Source: Cercophora sp. LCS_1 (taxonomy: Eukaryota; Ascomycota; Sordariomycetes; Sordariales; Lasiosphaeriaceae). From it: DNA of 64,000 nucleotides. The translations under genes were made by a program, and so were the position numbers. The stretch covers positions 186,001-250,000 of the forward strand of contig JAPZLL010000009.1 of NCBI GenBank assembly GCA_036250225.1. Reading direction: 5' to 3'. Of the stretch, positions 12,362 to 24,909 are shown piece by piece (position 1 is the stretch's first letter; each line of letters begins with the position of its first letter). Below the pieces are notes generated by a model. That model was given only the letters and a program-made list of their open reading frames with translations. It was not told the DNA's origin and searched no databases.

Positions 12362-15300
12362 GGGAGCCTCACCGAAGGACCCTCGCTGTGGGATGCGTCA
12401 GCCCAGCCAGTCTGAGACAAGACGTTGGGTTAGCTCTTGGCTAGCCGACCCGCGCGTGTCGACGCGAGGGCATGCGAGATGCAGAATGCGGGTCGGTCGG
12501 TCGCACCTCGCAGATGGCGGCATGGCGGGCAGGACAGGGCAGACGAAACGCTCGTCCGCCAGCTCCAGGGACCGGTTGATTGCGCAGGTGCAGCTGCAGA
12601 AGCCCTCTTCCCTCTTCCCGGAGCACAAATCTGGCGGCGGGACGGTACGGCAGCAGGTCCGGCCAGGCGCAACGTGTCGGACTCTGCGGACCGCCCAATC
12701 TACCATCAATCAATTCAAGTGCTCGCGGCTGTCGAAGGATGACCAACAGAGAACAGAGCGCCGCGGTCGGGTCGCCGAGCGAGATTATGCTGGCGGCGTC
12801 ACAAAGATCGGCGCTGCAACGCTGTGCAGATTGAGGATTCAAGGGCTTGGATGGAGCGTTCCGAATCGAGGGTGTGGAGGGCGGAGGGGCAGAGCTCAGG
12901 AGTTGCTGGTGCCCCTCCACTCAATTCAGCTGCGCTTGCTCTTCCAGGACCCATCTGACCCTCAACCAGCGCTGGTGATTGGGCGACCCACAAGGCTCCT
13001 GCCTCTTTCTGTCACAACGGCAATCCTGATTTGCGGTGGGTGTTGGCGATGAGGCCTGGCAGAAGGACGATGGAAGCTGCCCATGTGGAACCTACCTGCG
13101 GCTCTTTGTCCAATCCACCAGAGCCTGGGCTTGGAACATCCATGGATGGTATCTAGCGGTCAACAACCGAGCCGCGTCGAATTGTTGCGGCCGCAGGGCA
13201 GCAGTTGGCATCCCTCAATCTCGGTCGCACATCGCGGGTGGGCAATTGATTTGATTTGGTGCGTCATCGGTCGCGATCGGGCTGAGAATGGGAAAATGCA
13301 AGGTACCGAAAAGTCGCCCCCCCCCAAAACCTGCCCTCCGTTTCTGCAACCAGCGCATCGCGCCGGCAGCAATGGAGCAACATCCAATTTTGCGGACGTC
13401 ACTAATGCCACCGTCTTGACATTCGTAGCTGAAAGCTCTCGGTCCGCCAGCCAACCTCTTGCTTCGTTGCGTCGTCGCCACCGAGCTCCCCGCCAAGTTT
13501 GTGTTTCGACCACCAACAACAATCCCGTCCCGACGCGCGACATCTCGTTCTGCCCTCCGAGGGCAGGTCGTGCACGCATCCCGCCATTGCTGCTCGGTGC
13601 TGCGCTGCCCCTCCACATGGCGCCATCCTGCTTGCAGAAGAGGCGCCCCGGGCGGATCAAGCCAACTTCCACAACGGTTGGTTGCCGCCCCTCGCCGGCC
13701 CCTCGTGAGCTAGGACTGGACTGTGCCACAAACACCACTTGGAGGTAATCGGCGACTTCCCACTCGACATCACAAGCCCTTGATGCGCCAACAACAGCGA
13801 CGAGGTGACGGCGGCCAACATGACGGAGCGCGCATGGCGGCAATAGATTGCGCCTGTTCCGTAGGTCCCCGTGCCCGAACGGCCCAGCGCTTACTCGACT
13901 GGCTGTCGACATGCCGTTTTCGCTCCCTGGCGCTTACCTTCCAGAAGTTGCAGCTTGCAATGTGGAGTGTGCTGACAGAGCGTTGCATCCAATTCAGGTC
14001 GATGGACGGCAGAAATGGCGGCTTTCCGACAGTCCGAAGCATCCCTCTGGCATCCTTCAGCCCTACGAGCAAACCCCTGTTTCCATCCTGCTTTTTTGGA
14101 TCCCCTGTCATGCACCTCCCGCCTCTCGGTTCCGACTCCCTTCCGCTGCCCGCCCCTCATCTTCGGCCAGCGGTGTCAGCACGCAATTCGCCTGTATCAA
14201 TTATGGACATCTTTGCTCCGACTCGATCCCGTTATCAGAGACGTTTGGGCCCTCTGCATGTGCCTAGTGAACACCTGACTCCGGACTAGCTGCGGCGTCT
14301 GACAGGCCGTCTTACCCCGGATTTTCGTCGTGTGCCGTCGACTCCGGCCAGTCCAAAGTGTTCAGACGCAGCCCACCTCGATGGGGACACGCCCTTACGC
14401 CCTTGTTTTGTTGACCGCTACTTTGCGACTTGAGGGATGGGGTCGACATTGTTCATTTTCTGTTTTTATTACCACCATTATGGTGCGCGCCTGCTGCCGC
14501 TTGGCTCCTCGTTGAACCGACCGCCGTTGAGGCGAGTCTTCTCTGGCCGTCGATTGGCTGCGAGTCCCGCCAACCCACCTGCATGTCCAGTCGTCGCCAC
14601 CGGGCCGCTTCACGGGTCTCAGAATCTTGGAAGCCTGGGATCCCGTTTGCCTCCGACCAAAACAAGAGTTCGCAATGCAATGGATGCGTCCTGCGGCGGC
14701 GGTCAACAGGTCGGTTTACGAACGGCTGGTTACGAGGCAGCTGGCTTCCGTGGATTGACCTGCTGCACATCCGCTTTCGTCTGGAAGCTCGGTCGCACCC
14801 AATCTGGCGGTATCCAACCAGGGCCCAGAACAGGGGTGCCGGCCACCAGCGGGATGATCAAACCACCACACCAACAACAAACTCATCACCACGGTTGCAG
14901 CCATGATAAAATGCTGACTGGACAGGATACGGCCCCGCATCGGTCCAGAAAGGAACACTCCAGATCGTATCCATCGCGAGTGTGGGGGCCTTGGGCGTGA
15001 TGGAGGTCGGTTTCAGCTGAGCCTCACCAAAAGCTGAGCATCGTCTGAGCTAGCTTCGACGTACCAACTACGAGGCGCGGTGGCTGAGCAGTCGAGTGAT
15101 TGCGTAAACACCACAGCGATTGGGCCGACCTATGCAGCTCTGGGTTATTAGCTCTCGCGGGACGCAACTCCGGAGACGCAATGCCGCCTCGAAGCAGCCC
15201 TGTGCCAAGCTATCGCCAACTGGATACCGACACCTGATCCTGCGAGAGCGGCGATAGTATGATATTAGTCTGCGGAATGCTACCGCCCTGGGTAAAAGCC

Positions 15301-16271
15301 GGATTGCACTTCGTACTTAAGCTGACTCGCTGCAGTCAAGGAGGCAAAGTCCACGCATCATCACCTGTGGAAACCTGGGGCGGGAAAGTTCCGCCCTCGA
15401 GGCCGGTTTTTTATCGGTTCTTGCGATGATATGGCGCGGCTGGGGCCACATCAAAACTTTTCATCGTGACGGCCATCAGGAAACCAAGATGCCGGCACAC
15501 GCCCAGCATCATGGCCCACCTGGGATACCACCGCGACCCGGCATCGTCACCTCAGAGCGCCTTACCGCCCCGTACACGTACACGCAACCGGTGGCTCGCT
15601 CGTATCACGACAAATGGAAGTGTGCTATTGTTGCAGGCTAATCAGGTTATGGCGGTACGGAAGTCAAGGCTCTGTCGCTGGTCTGGTCCTATCACGGGCA
15701 TGAGAGCGTCTCAATCTCAAGAGGGGGTGGGTCATATGGGTGGTGACGCCTGCGAAGTGAGTTGTCAACGAGAGGGGAACATCATGCGGCATGTGCAAGG
15801 AAACACCCAGTTGAGCCGCAGAGCCTCTCGGGCTGAGCTGCTGATAGCCGGCTCTTTTTTCCTCGGGCAAGGCTCGAGGGGTGAGCAGAGTGGGTCGGGC
15901 ACACAGCCTGCCGGCCATCTTCCTCACCACCGCCCACCGGTCATACACCTGAATACCCGTGACCGTCATCATGGTAACTTCATAATGGCATGTGTAGGCG
16001 TAGAAAGAAATCGGCGACAGAGCCGGTCCTGCAAGCGCCACCGCACTGGTGGAGGTTTCGGAACGGGCCTTCGGCGCCTTGGCCCGGCCCCCAACATGCT
16101 CTCATCCAGCGATGTGCCGAAATGGGGCTTTGGGCTGACATCACATCAGAGAAAAAACGCACTAGTAGAAAAAAAAGGCGCGCGGTTAGATGCCCGATAG
16201 GGCGAGCTAGGAAGACGTTGTGTCATCTATTCCTTTTACTTGATTGCAGGGAGAAGCTTGCGAGCGCTTCC

Positions 16272-16302
16272 ACGCCGGATTGACGCCGGATTGACGCCGG
16301 AT
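16272..16302. repeat. 11-bp tandem repeat, about 2.8 copies
   Basis: The unit ACGCCGGATTG is repeated in tandem, with the last copy diverging into a G-rich run. It lies in the 3' flank of the MBF-factor gene. Confidence 0.7.
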
Positions 16303-17132
16303 GGGGGCCGCGGACTTTCTGAACACACTCCATAACAAGTTAGACAAAGGGATCACGATCCGTCAAGCCGGTGTGTGGTAGGCACATGGTGTATCTCGCT
16401 GCGGTTGTAAAGAATGAGCTCCGTTGCTCGTGAAGCCCACGCCACCTCCATCTGCCGCACAGTCACAAACTAAGCATCAAGATCTTACAGGTTCGCTGGG
16501 GAAACGGTCATAGAACGTCCTAGGCATATTTACAAACACAGGGATGACAACCTCGATTGCATCACATCGGTATGTCTTCCTAATTCCACGTCCCCAAACA
16601 GAATGGAATGTTCCCTAGATGCAACAAAAGCCGTGGGAAGAAACCAACATCCGTGAAAAAACGCCCGATAACCAGCCCTGGTATGTCGAGTAATGTCATT
16701 GTCCGTGACGCCCGCCCCGTAAACAGACTCCTCGACGCCTGTAGCCAGAATCCGTTTTCCTGCAAAGTACAAAGATCCGCTGTGAGATACCTCTCGAACA
16801 GAAACATCCGTCCCACGGGACATCAGCCCATTGGGCAACAGGGGATAAAACGAAAGGGACAGAATGATGGCATGGTGTGACACGATACGACGGCCATCGG
16901 GTATGGGAAGCACAAAGAATACATGAAAAGGCCAGTGGGAATATCGCAATAAAGAATGGAGCGGGGTGGGAGGGATCACAAGTGGTTTATGTTCGAGAAC
17001 AATCTAGGAAGGTCTCGGGCCGAACCACTTGACGATATCCATGTTTACCCAGTCCATTCGCACGCAGATGGGGAAGACGCCTTCGTGAAGACGACCGAGA
17101 ACGACCCTGAGATTTATGCGGTCTGCTCTTTC

Positions 17133-19290
17133 CTATAGGGCTGCGATCTCCATTTTGTCGTCGAGGGCATTCTCCATCACTTCGGCTTCATCCTCCATCA
17201 TGCGGATCATGTCTTCCAGGTTTTCGTCCAACAGGCCCTGGTCCTCGGGCGGCAGACAGCTGCGAAGCAGGTGGCGGTACTTGTCGATCCGGTCGCCGGT
17301 GCCCAGCATGCTGCGGCTCTCGACGTACTCGCCTTCGAGAATGCGCTGTTCCTGGAGGACATGTTGCAGCTCCCCAGCCAGCTGGAGACGCTCTTCGGGC
17401 GAGTCGCCGCCGTTTTGGATGTTGTCATTACCGTTGGCCAAGCGGGCAATTTCGGACTGGACAACCAGGCGGTTCTGGTGTGTCACATATGCAAGCACCT
17501 TCTGGCGCATGGCCTCAGCGTCTGCCTCCGTCTTGGCGGCCGCCTCATCGGCCTCGATCCGGGACTCGTAGTCGGAGATCTGCGTGCGCATGTTGGCCAA
17601 GTCCGCTTGCGTGTTGATCAGGATCCGACGTGCTTCCCGCTCCGACTCCTCTCGCTCCTTGACTTCCTCGTCGTAGCTTCGGGCCAAGTCGTTGAACTTT
17701 TGCACCACCAGTGACATCATGCGGGCTTGCACCATATTGGCCGCCTCGCTGGTATAGGTCATGCTTCCTGCTTCGGCGTCGCGGAAGGGATTGTGACGTT
17801 GAGAGTCCGGCGCAAAGGGGCTGGATGAGCGTTGGGGAACTGCACGCGCCGCTTTGGATTTAGACTCGTTGAGCTCCTTGATCAAGACCTCGGCGCGGAC
17901 GCCGTCGTTGTTTGGAATGTTGGTCAGAGCGCCCCGACCCAAGAGTGCACGAATGCACTTCCGAGCGTCCTGCTGCGCCGCAAGATGGATCGCGGTATTA
18001 CCGTCCTGGTCTTGGGCGTCCAGCAAGTTCTGGATGAAGGTGGGGTGATGTGACTCCTGGAGCTTGTTGAGAATGTTGTCCAGATAATACCGCGAACACG
18101 ACTGGTTGGAGTAGCGACCGCTCTTCATCACGGCAGCATGGTGCACGACAGTGCACCCGGTGGCATCCTTCGTATCGACGGTGGAAAACAACTCCTTGAG
18201 GACATCGGGGAACGTCTGCTTCTCGTAGCAGTTGGTGAAGTTGACGGCGCGCATCAGAGGTGTCTCCCCCCGGACGTTCCGCGAAGAGAGATCGGCACCA
18301 AAGCGCTTCAGTTGCTTGATCACTTCAACGTCGCCCATGGCGGCGGCCCAGTGGAGGGCTGTATGACGCTCCGTGTCGATGGGCCAGTTCGGCTGGAAGT
18401 TGGTGGGTGGGTCGGGACAGAGCGCAGGCTGCTCGTTCCTAGAAAGCAAGAAGTAGTCAAGGAGTTCATCACCATACAAGGCATGGGTCTGTTCTGTCAA
18501 GTCTTGAACCACCTCCTCGCGCTTGCGCTTGCGGTGACCGGTGCCCGAGAACTGCGACATGTCATAGCCATCTTCATCGCCCATGTACGAGGCCGAAGCG
18601 ACCGTGAGGTTGTCGGGAGTATCATCCTCATGCATGTGGGCGTCTCCGCCCTCGTACTCTTCTTGGACAGGGACACCTTGGTGTGCTTGTGAGATGCTGC
18701 TACCTTGCGAAGCAGTGTTGTTCTTGGTCGACTTACTGTTCCATTTGGGAACAGCAGGCCTGGCCTTGGGGGCCTTGGGCTTGCTGGTATGTCTCGGCGC
18801 AGGCGGCGGGCTCTCGTTGCCTGGCCGGTAGTCGAAGATTGGGAGCAGACGGTCCAACACTCGGTTATCTTCGGCGAGCTTGCGGCCGATATCGAGTGGG
18901 ATCCAGGTACCTGTCAAAGAGAGATCAGCCCTTGTCCCCCATGAACAGTCGTCATGTTTGCTCACCTTGATACTTTCCGTATCCACCCTGGATCTTCTCA
19001 TGCACTCCCTTCTGCACCTCGCGCTCAAGAATTCTAGTTCGCGCAGGCTTATCGAAGCCAGCGGCTTTCAGGATGTGAGTCGCATTGATCCAGTCGTCAT
19101 GTCGCCGGCGCATAACATGCTCCTTCAAGTCTGCGCCGAACTGGAACTCGTACACGGGGATCTGCGCCAGACAAGCAGTTATTAGCCACTGACAAGGAGC
19201 CGGACGATGGCAAGGGAACAGGAAGAGGGGGAAACGTACACCACTGTATGTGGCGCTGTAGATGCCAGGCTCGCCTGGTTTTTTTGCCAT
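17133..19290 (-). CDS. MBP1: MBF-type cell-cycle transcription factor (APSES plus ankyrin), Mbp1/Res-like
   Basis: Three exons (19290-19240, 19161-18966, 18910-17133) separated by introns of 78 and 55 bases encode 674 residues. The APSES/KilA-N DNA-binding domain covers about residues 15-110 and contains RRRHDDWINATHILKAAGFD and GTWIPLDIGRKLAEDN. A basic KRKR stretch near residue 210 could be a nuclear signal. Ankyrin repeats follow at about 264-420 (HTALHWAAAMGD, GCTVVHHAAV, NTAIHLAAQQD), then a long charged coiled coil to the C-terminus, the region used for Swi6-type partners in yeasts. By family, this is a DNA-binding subunit of the MBF complex that drives G1/S genes through ACGCG elements in the nucleus. 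Such elements occur upstream of this gene. Conserved Mbp1/Res proteins have the same domain order. Confidence 0.93.
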
Positions 19291-19580
19291 CTTGAGTACC
19301 GGGCTGGGGGTGTCGGAGGCGGGGAGGCGGTGGAGGCCGCGGGCGGCCAGTCAGGCTTGCGAAAAGGCAAGCGCTCGGAGATCGGCTGGCGGTCTGACAG
19401 TGCCACAAAAAATATTGGCAGACAGCAGGATTGCAGGCCGCGGCACAAATATCGCCGCGATTTCGACAAGAAATAACAATTGCTCGCCAGGCCAGATTGA
19501 TGAGGCGGCTGCAGTTATTTGTGATAGGGTGTAGGCGTTGGACGCTGGGATGTGAGGGTGAAGGAAATTGGCACGCAAGA

Positions 19581-19625
19581 ACGCGATCCGGAGGTGTGGG
19601 GGAGAAGACGCGAAGCGACGCGAAA
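19581..19625. promoter_or_regulatory. Cluster of ACGCG (MCB-like) elements upstream of the MBF-factor gene
   Basis: Three ACGCG cores lie at 19581, 19608 and 19618, and the last two read ACGCGAA. They are about 290-335 bases upstream of the start codon at 19290. A TCGCGTCACGTG stretch follows near 19648. ACGCG is the known core of the MluI cell-cycle box bound by MBF, so autoregulation is a reasonable inference. Confidence 0.5.
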
Positions 19626-19932
19626 CCTTAAAGTGGATTTCTGACGTGTCGCGTCACGTGGGCGCGCTCTCTGCAGCGGGAAGTCCACGCATCGCAATTC
19701 TCGTCACCAAGGGACGCATTGACGGCAACGGAAGTGGGGCACCAATGATGAATTTCATTCCAAGACAGCTGCAATTGTTCGAACTGCATGGTGCGAGCAA
19801 GACGTGGAAAAAAGAAAATTACGAAAAATTATCATAAGCAACCCTCAAATGCGATTCCCAAGCTTCATGCAATACCGGCTCAAATTCTACTACCATCGCC
19901 AATTGTCAGGCAACCTGGAATTTGCAGCTTCA

Positions 19933-21340
19933 TCAAATAACAAATCTGGTCTGATCCAACAGACCCAGCGCCTCACGCCTCGACTTGGAGTTGGGGTCAA
20001 AGTACGGCTTCTCGCCAAGCGAGACAACGCGGTTGCCCTGGCGCTTGCCACCGTAGTCACTGGGATTCAGTTAGCAACACTGCTTCGGCGAAAGTCGAGG
20101 ATCACTCACTTGGTTGCGGTGTGGAAGACAGAGCGGTTATCCCAGACGGCCAAGTCATTCTTGCCCCAGCGGAAGCGGACCTGGAGGTCGTGGTTCTCAA
20201 CAATGAGTTGGTAGACTTTGCGCCTTGTTAGCAAGTCTTCGCCACCGATGCGAATACTAACTTACAGTAGCTCTTCAGGATCTCGCTCTCGCGCTCTGTG
20301 ACGCCGTTGATCCAGCCGGCCTTAACCTGGTGGCCGGCGCCGAAAAGGCTCTTCCAGCCGGTGACGGGGTTGGTGCGGACAACCGGGCTGTGATCAACCT
20401 TGTCAGAACTGCTTCTTTTTTTAGCCAAGGTCCTGTCGTAGACTTACTGCTCAGCCTGGAAGTCAAGGCCGGTGTTCTCCGGGGCGCCACGGTAGTCGTC
20501 GATGAGGTCTGCGCCAAAGGTCTCCTTGACCTTGACAAAGTTGGGCTGGTAGTGGGTGGCCGTCAGGGTATCGGCGAGCTTCTGGATGGGCGCGCTCAAG
20601 CGGTCGTAAGCCTCGTACCCAGAGGCCCAGAGCGTATCACCGCCAGCGTCCTCGGGGGGCTGGACAATCTTCAGGATGGCGTAGTCGGAGGGGATGCGCT
20701 CAAAGGTGATGCTGTTGCCCCGTTAATATCTGGTCCATGACAGGCCCAACGGTACTGATGAACTTACTCGGCATGCCATCCCTCGCCGGCGAGCCTCTTT
20801 GACTGGTTGCTGAACCGGTCCGAGTAGTACTTGCGGTTCTGCTCCGAGGAGATGACGGAAACCTCATCGTCAAGCTTCCCGTTCTCGTCAACGGCGATGC
20901 CCCGCTTGCTGTTGGAGAGGGCGTGGCGGTGTAGCTTGGAGGTCTCAGGCTTGCCGGTCAACTCGCCGAGGCGTTGACCAAGAAGCTTCTGGTCATCGAT
21001 GCTGATGTCCTGGTTGCGGAAGAACACGACGCCGCGTTGTGAGACTGGCACGTTGTTAGAGGCATGGAGCAGACGTGCTGTATGGGGAGGGAAACGTACT
21101 GAGGATGGCAAGATCGCGGATCTTGGCGTCATCGTGGAGGATATCAGTGAGCTGGAGGTTAGGGAACTCGCGACCGATGACTGCCGTAGTGTCGAACTGC
21201 TCATACTGATCGAGAGTACCCGAGTAGGTCAGGGGGCTGGACAGGCGAGAGGCGCTGCCCTGGCCGGGGAGAACCTTGACCGGGACGCTGTCTACGGCAA
21301 TGGTGGGCTGGATATCGACATCGGCGGCGGGGGGAGCCAT
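19933..21340 (-). CDS. TauD-like 2-oxoglutarate/Fe(II)-dependent dioxygenase
   Basis: Six exons (21340-21100, 21044-20768, 20711-20448, 20408-20266, 20215-20110, 20059-19933) encode 385 residues. The family oxidises substrates such as taurine or other sulfonates with O2 and 2-oxoglutarate, releasing sulfite. Seen here: QRGVVFFRNQ, then WHAD where the Asp codon is built across an exon junction (GA|C), giving the HxD pair of the iron site. Further on come HSPVVRTNPVTGWKSLF, RFRWGKNDLAVWDNRSVFH with the distal metal His, and the C-terminal motif EKPYFDPNSKSRREALGL typical of fungal members. The third intron is only 39 bases. Sulfonate use is the family expectation. The substrate cannot be set from sequence. 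Confidence 0.88.
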
Positions 21341-23529
21341 TGTGAATTCGTCGACTTCGGGCTGTGGTAAACTACGTGAGTGGTCCTGGATGTTGTTTGT
21401 TTTTGCTGCTTTGGATGTCTTAATGTTGAGCCCGTGAAGATGGAGGCGCTGCCCCTTTTATCTTTGAAAACAGGCAGCGATGATTTCAAAGCACGCCCAC
21501 ACGAGCCCCATGTCGTGATCCCTTCGGCATCATATCGCGATTGTTTACCTCCGTATCCCACATGGTGTGCAATACCCCGCGTGTTGCGCCATGAAGCTCG
21601 ACACCCATTTGGCGGCGACTCTATCTCGCGGGATCTGATAGCACGATGCCAACTGTCGGATCGCGGTCACCAGATATCAACGACGTCTTGCGGCTCGCCT
21701 TCTCTCCCTCTGCTATTGGTCAATCCCTTGCTCTATCTTTGGTTGGCTCTGGTTATGTCCGATAGGCCCGGGGCAGCACACCCTCTGGCATCAACCTCAT
21801 GTATCGCCAAGTAGGGTATCCGTTGATACGAAGCCGAATTGGTGGCTCTCAGTGGCCTGTCGCGCTGGGTAACGGGGCTTGCCATTCTCGCGTCATATTG
21901 CATCACGGGAATCCGAGGCTGGAGAATGACTGGTTGGCAACTAGATCTATACACGACGACGGATGCTGATATTGGACCGATCGGATGCAACACCATATGT
22001 ATGTCGTAAGATTGACGAACGCCGCTTCGGCACCGCTGTGCCGGGGAATGTGGGGGAATGACTCGAGCCGGGAGTGGACGGGAGCCGCATTTGACATCCA
22101 TGTCAACCGCGTTCTTCCGACGGAGGCTGGACTGCGACGCAGTCAATTGTATTTGGTGTCCTACGCTGAAAGGGCGTCTAGACAACTACAGCGATAGCTT
22201 GGTAGTTGGACACAACGACCGGCTCTTGGAGCGAGCATGAAGTCATAGGCCCGAAAGAAGCCGCATGTCAGGGCACGAGGGCTAGGCGAAAGTTCGCCCG
22301 CAATACAAGCTATAATTGCGTTTGAGCCGAGCGGGCTGGCTGAAGTGTTGGCCAGAAACCGTCAGGCGCCGGGGGCTAGACTGTTGCGCCATCTTGGCTT
22401 GGGTGCTGCTCCGGTCTTATGGTCCTTGGAGGGCGATACTCTGGGTCTCGCTGCATGGGAGGTCGGGCAATGCCGAATGGGACTCGCAGAAATCATCAAG
22501 CAGCCAGCGTTCGCTCGACAGGTTCTCTTCGGGTTGCCGAGGGGCTGGAACGGGCCTCTGGATGCTGCGTTGGTTGCCTCTAAAGAATGCGAGACAATGG
22601 ATGAGAGATACCAAACAAAACTTGAAAGCAGGATGAATTTATACCCGTGATCGCGCCTCAACGGTGCCATGGAATCCCCAAGTTGATGGTTGAGAAATCC
22701 CGAGATCGGGATTGGGTGCTTGCGGGGGCATGTGGTGGGGTCATCGACGAGAAATACCTTCCCCACAGTAATTCACAGCACATTGAGTGAGGTTGGCAGA
22801 TGAAACTGACACCAAAAGCCACAGCAAAAATCCCTGAGACATTTAATTTAGTCTATAAACATACAGAAAACCGAACAAGTCGTTTGAGACTTTGGAGAGG
22901 CAGATATTGAAGGGCGGGGAGGGGAGGGGTTTACCACCAGGAATCACTTTTGTAGAACCTCTGACCGCTGGAAGTTCCAAGAGACCCCATGTGGGGCGAG
23001 TCCGGGGCTCAGGCCACCCGATTGGCGGATCCCCCGTAGATCTGGCAAGCGCGTTTGACACCGGGGCTGCGGGTTCGACAGCGGCTTGACGCAATCGGGG
23101 CCCTTGTGATCTGGCGTCTTTGTGAAGCTGTCTCCGTTCCAACCTTCGTTCCAACTTGTGCCCACATATTTCCAACGCTCGTTTAACACCGCTCTTTTGG
23201 ATTGAGACCACCAGTTTGCCAACCACCACTGCATACGCGCATACAAGACCGCTCCTTCGCAACCAAAACGGCGAAACGACAGCATCCACCGCTCTCGACG
23301 GCTCGAGTACCCGAGGAACACCTTCGACTTCGCCCGAGAAATCTCCCGCAACGCCTTCCTTTGCGTCCCTGTGGGCCGCTTCTTTTTAGCCTCTGTACGA
23401 GTAACGTCGCCGGCCGCCACGTTGCTGGATTCACAAGCTAATTGTCGTTCCATCCCACGAAGCACGAGCTAGCCTCCACCCTGGCGTCGTCGCACGCTTC
23501 TCCCATCCGTTTGCTCTCCCCGAGCGATC
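21341..23529. other. Divergent intergenic region
   Basis: About 2.2 kb between the 5' ends of the TauD-like gene (minus) and the DMT transporter gene (plus). It should hold both promoters. No domain-bearing frame was seen. CT-rich DNA just before 23530 looks like a 5' leader. Confidence 0.5.
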
Positions 23530-24909
23530 ATGTACCGATCGACCGAGACCCGGTCCGGGCAGCCCCTCCTCGACGACGATGACCGGGGACGAAAGACATA
23601 TCGCGGTAGCCGGCGCGGGAGCCCGCTCCCACCCTCCGAGGCGGAAGAACAGTCGTATTTTGGACAGCCACCGAGCGACAATGATGCTCCGCCCCGCCGA
23701 CCCACATTTTCGCGCCGTAGCACGATGCGGTCACGGAGTCCGGCGACAAACGCTCATATGGCGGCTCGTAGGAAATATACATACGCGGCGTTCTTTCTGG
23801 TCGCCAGCTTGATCTCGTTCACCGTGCAGACGGAGCTTGCGGCCTATGTGCAGAACGACCTGGGGTGGGACAAGGCATATTGCATGCTGTATTTGACGCA
23901 TGGCTCGTGGTCTCTGCTGTGGCCCATCCAACTCGTCTTCCTCCGGATGCGCAATCGTCGCGAGCCGTGGGCCCAGTTTTGGCGGCGACACAAGATGCTT
24001 GTGAGGTCCACCGCCGTCACGGTGGAGCGGCAGGAACTCGATGTTCCAAACGGGCTGGCTGCGCGCCCTCCCTGGCCATACCTGGCTAGAACAACGGCGT
24101 ATGTCACGATATCGCTGACGGTAGCTGGATTGAGCTGGTATCTCGCTGTCAGTATGACGACCCCGAGCGATCTCACGGCCATCTACAACTGCAGCGCCTT
24201 CTTCGCGTATGCGTTCTCCGTTCCTTTGCTAAAGGAGCGACTGCGTCTCGACAAGAGCATCGCGGTTGGCATTGCCATTGTGGGAGTGCTCGTTGTCGCC
24301 TACGGAGACGGCGGGGGCTCCAGCTCCAATGCACCGGGCCAGGAGATCGACGGTGGCAAGCGCCTCCTCGGCAACCTTATCATTGGTGTCGGTTCCGTGC
24401 TCTACGGACTGTACGAGGTGCTGTACAAGCGGTTTGCTTGCCCCCCTGAAGGCACCTCTGCTGGCAGGGGCATTATCTTCGCCAACACGTTTGGGAGTCT
24501 CATCGGTTGCTTCACTCTGTTTGTCTTGTGGATTCCCATGCCCATCCTCCACGTGCTCGGCATTGAGCTGTTCGAGTTGCCGACGGGCCGGACAGCGTGG
24601 CTGTTGTTCATCAGCGTCATTATGAACATGACGTTTGCGGGGTCTTTTCTCGTCTTAATATCCCTGACAAGTCCCGTTCTGAGTTCCGTGGCAGCCCTTC
24701 TCACCATCTTCATCGTTGCGATTGTCGACTGGTTCTGGACCGGCCAGCCGCTCAGCGCCGCTTCCATCTTTGGAGGCTTGCTCATCATCGCAGCGTTTGG
24801 GATGCTCAGTTGGAGCACGTGGCGGGAAATGACCGAGGACGAGAAGCGGCGAGAGGTAGATTTCAGTGGCGAGGATGAACTCACGGAAAGCGACAAGGAC
24901 GACGACTAA
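23530..24909 (+). CDS. Drug/metabolite-transporter superfamily (SLC35/EamA-like) membrane protein
   Basis: An intronless frame of 459 residues starting at ATG. The first ~75 residues are polar and Arg-rich, as in a cytosolic tail. About ten hydrophobic segments follow, including YTYAAFFLVASLISFTVQ, AVGIAIVGVLVVAYGDGGG, LIIGVGSVLYGLYEVLYKR and IFGGLLIIAAFGMLSW. The NCSAFFAYAFSVPLLKERL stretch resembles the conserved element of SLC35F and vacuolar-membrane DMT carriers. The C-terminal tail is acidic (Glu/Asp-rich). Members move small solutes or nucleotide sugars across vacuolar, Golgi or plasma membranes. Substrate and compartment cannot be assigned here. Confidence 0.85.
   Translation: MYRSTETRSGQPLLDDDDRGRKTYRGSRRGSPLPPSEAEEQSYFGQPPSDNDAPPRRPTFSRRSTMRSRSPATNAHMAARRKYTYAAFFLVASLISFTVQTELAAYVQNDLGWDKAYCMLYLTHGSWSLLWPIQLVFLRMRNRREPWAQFWRRHKMLVRSTAVTVERQELDVPNGLAARPPWPYLARTTAYVTISLTVAGLSWYLAVSMTTPSDLTAIYNCSAFFAYAFSVPLLKERLRLDKSIAVGIAIVGVLVVAYGDGGGSSSNAPGQEIDGGKRLLGNLIIGVGSVLYGLYEVLYKRFACPPEGTSAGRGIIFANTFGSLIGCFTLFVLWIPMPILHVLGIELFELPTGRTAWLLFISVIMNMTFAGSFLVLISLTSPVLSSVAALLTIFIVAIVDWFWTGQPLSAASIFGGLLIIAAFGMLSWSTWREMTEDEKRREVDFSGEDELTESDKDDD

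Larger units (their letters stand above)
10206..17132. other. Second long gene-poor stretch
   Basis: About 6.9 kb between the upstream side of the gene at 8784-10205 and the 3' end of the MBF-factor gene. No frame on either strand shows recognisable domains or plausible exon chains. The longest frame (12183-13052, plus) reads through a TCTG microsatellite. The region holds (TG)9 at 10897-10914, A23 at 11578-11600 and a three-fold GACGCCGGATT-type tandem repeat at about 16272-16302. Long 5' untranslated or promoter DNA for the minus-strand gene is the simplest reading. Confidence 0.5.

Noticed and set aside
12183..13052. Plus-strand frame of 289 codons
   Set aside because: It reads through the TCTG microsatellite and has no domain-like sequence.
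15074..15160. tRNA-Ser-like start (GCGGTGGCTGAGCAGTCGAG)
   Set aside because: No B box, T arm or pairing acceptor 3' strand follows.
15466..16200. Plus-strand frame of 244 codons
   Set aside because: Arg/Ser/Gly-rich with no motif, and overlapped by equally open minus-strand frames in GC-rich DNA.
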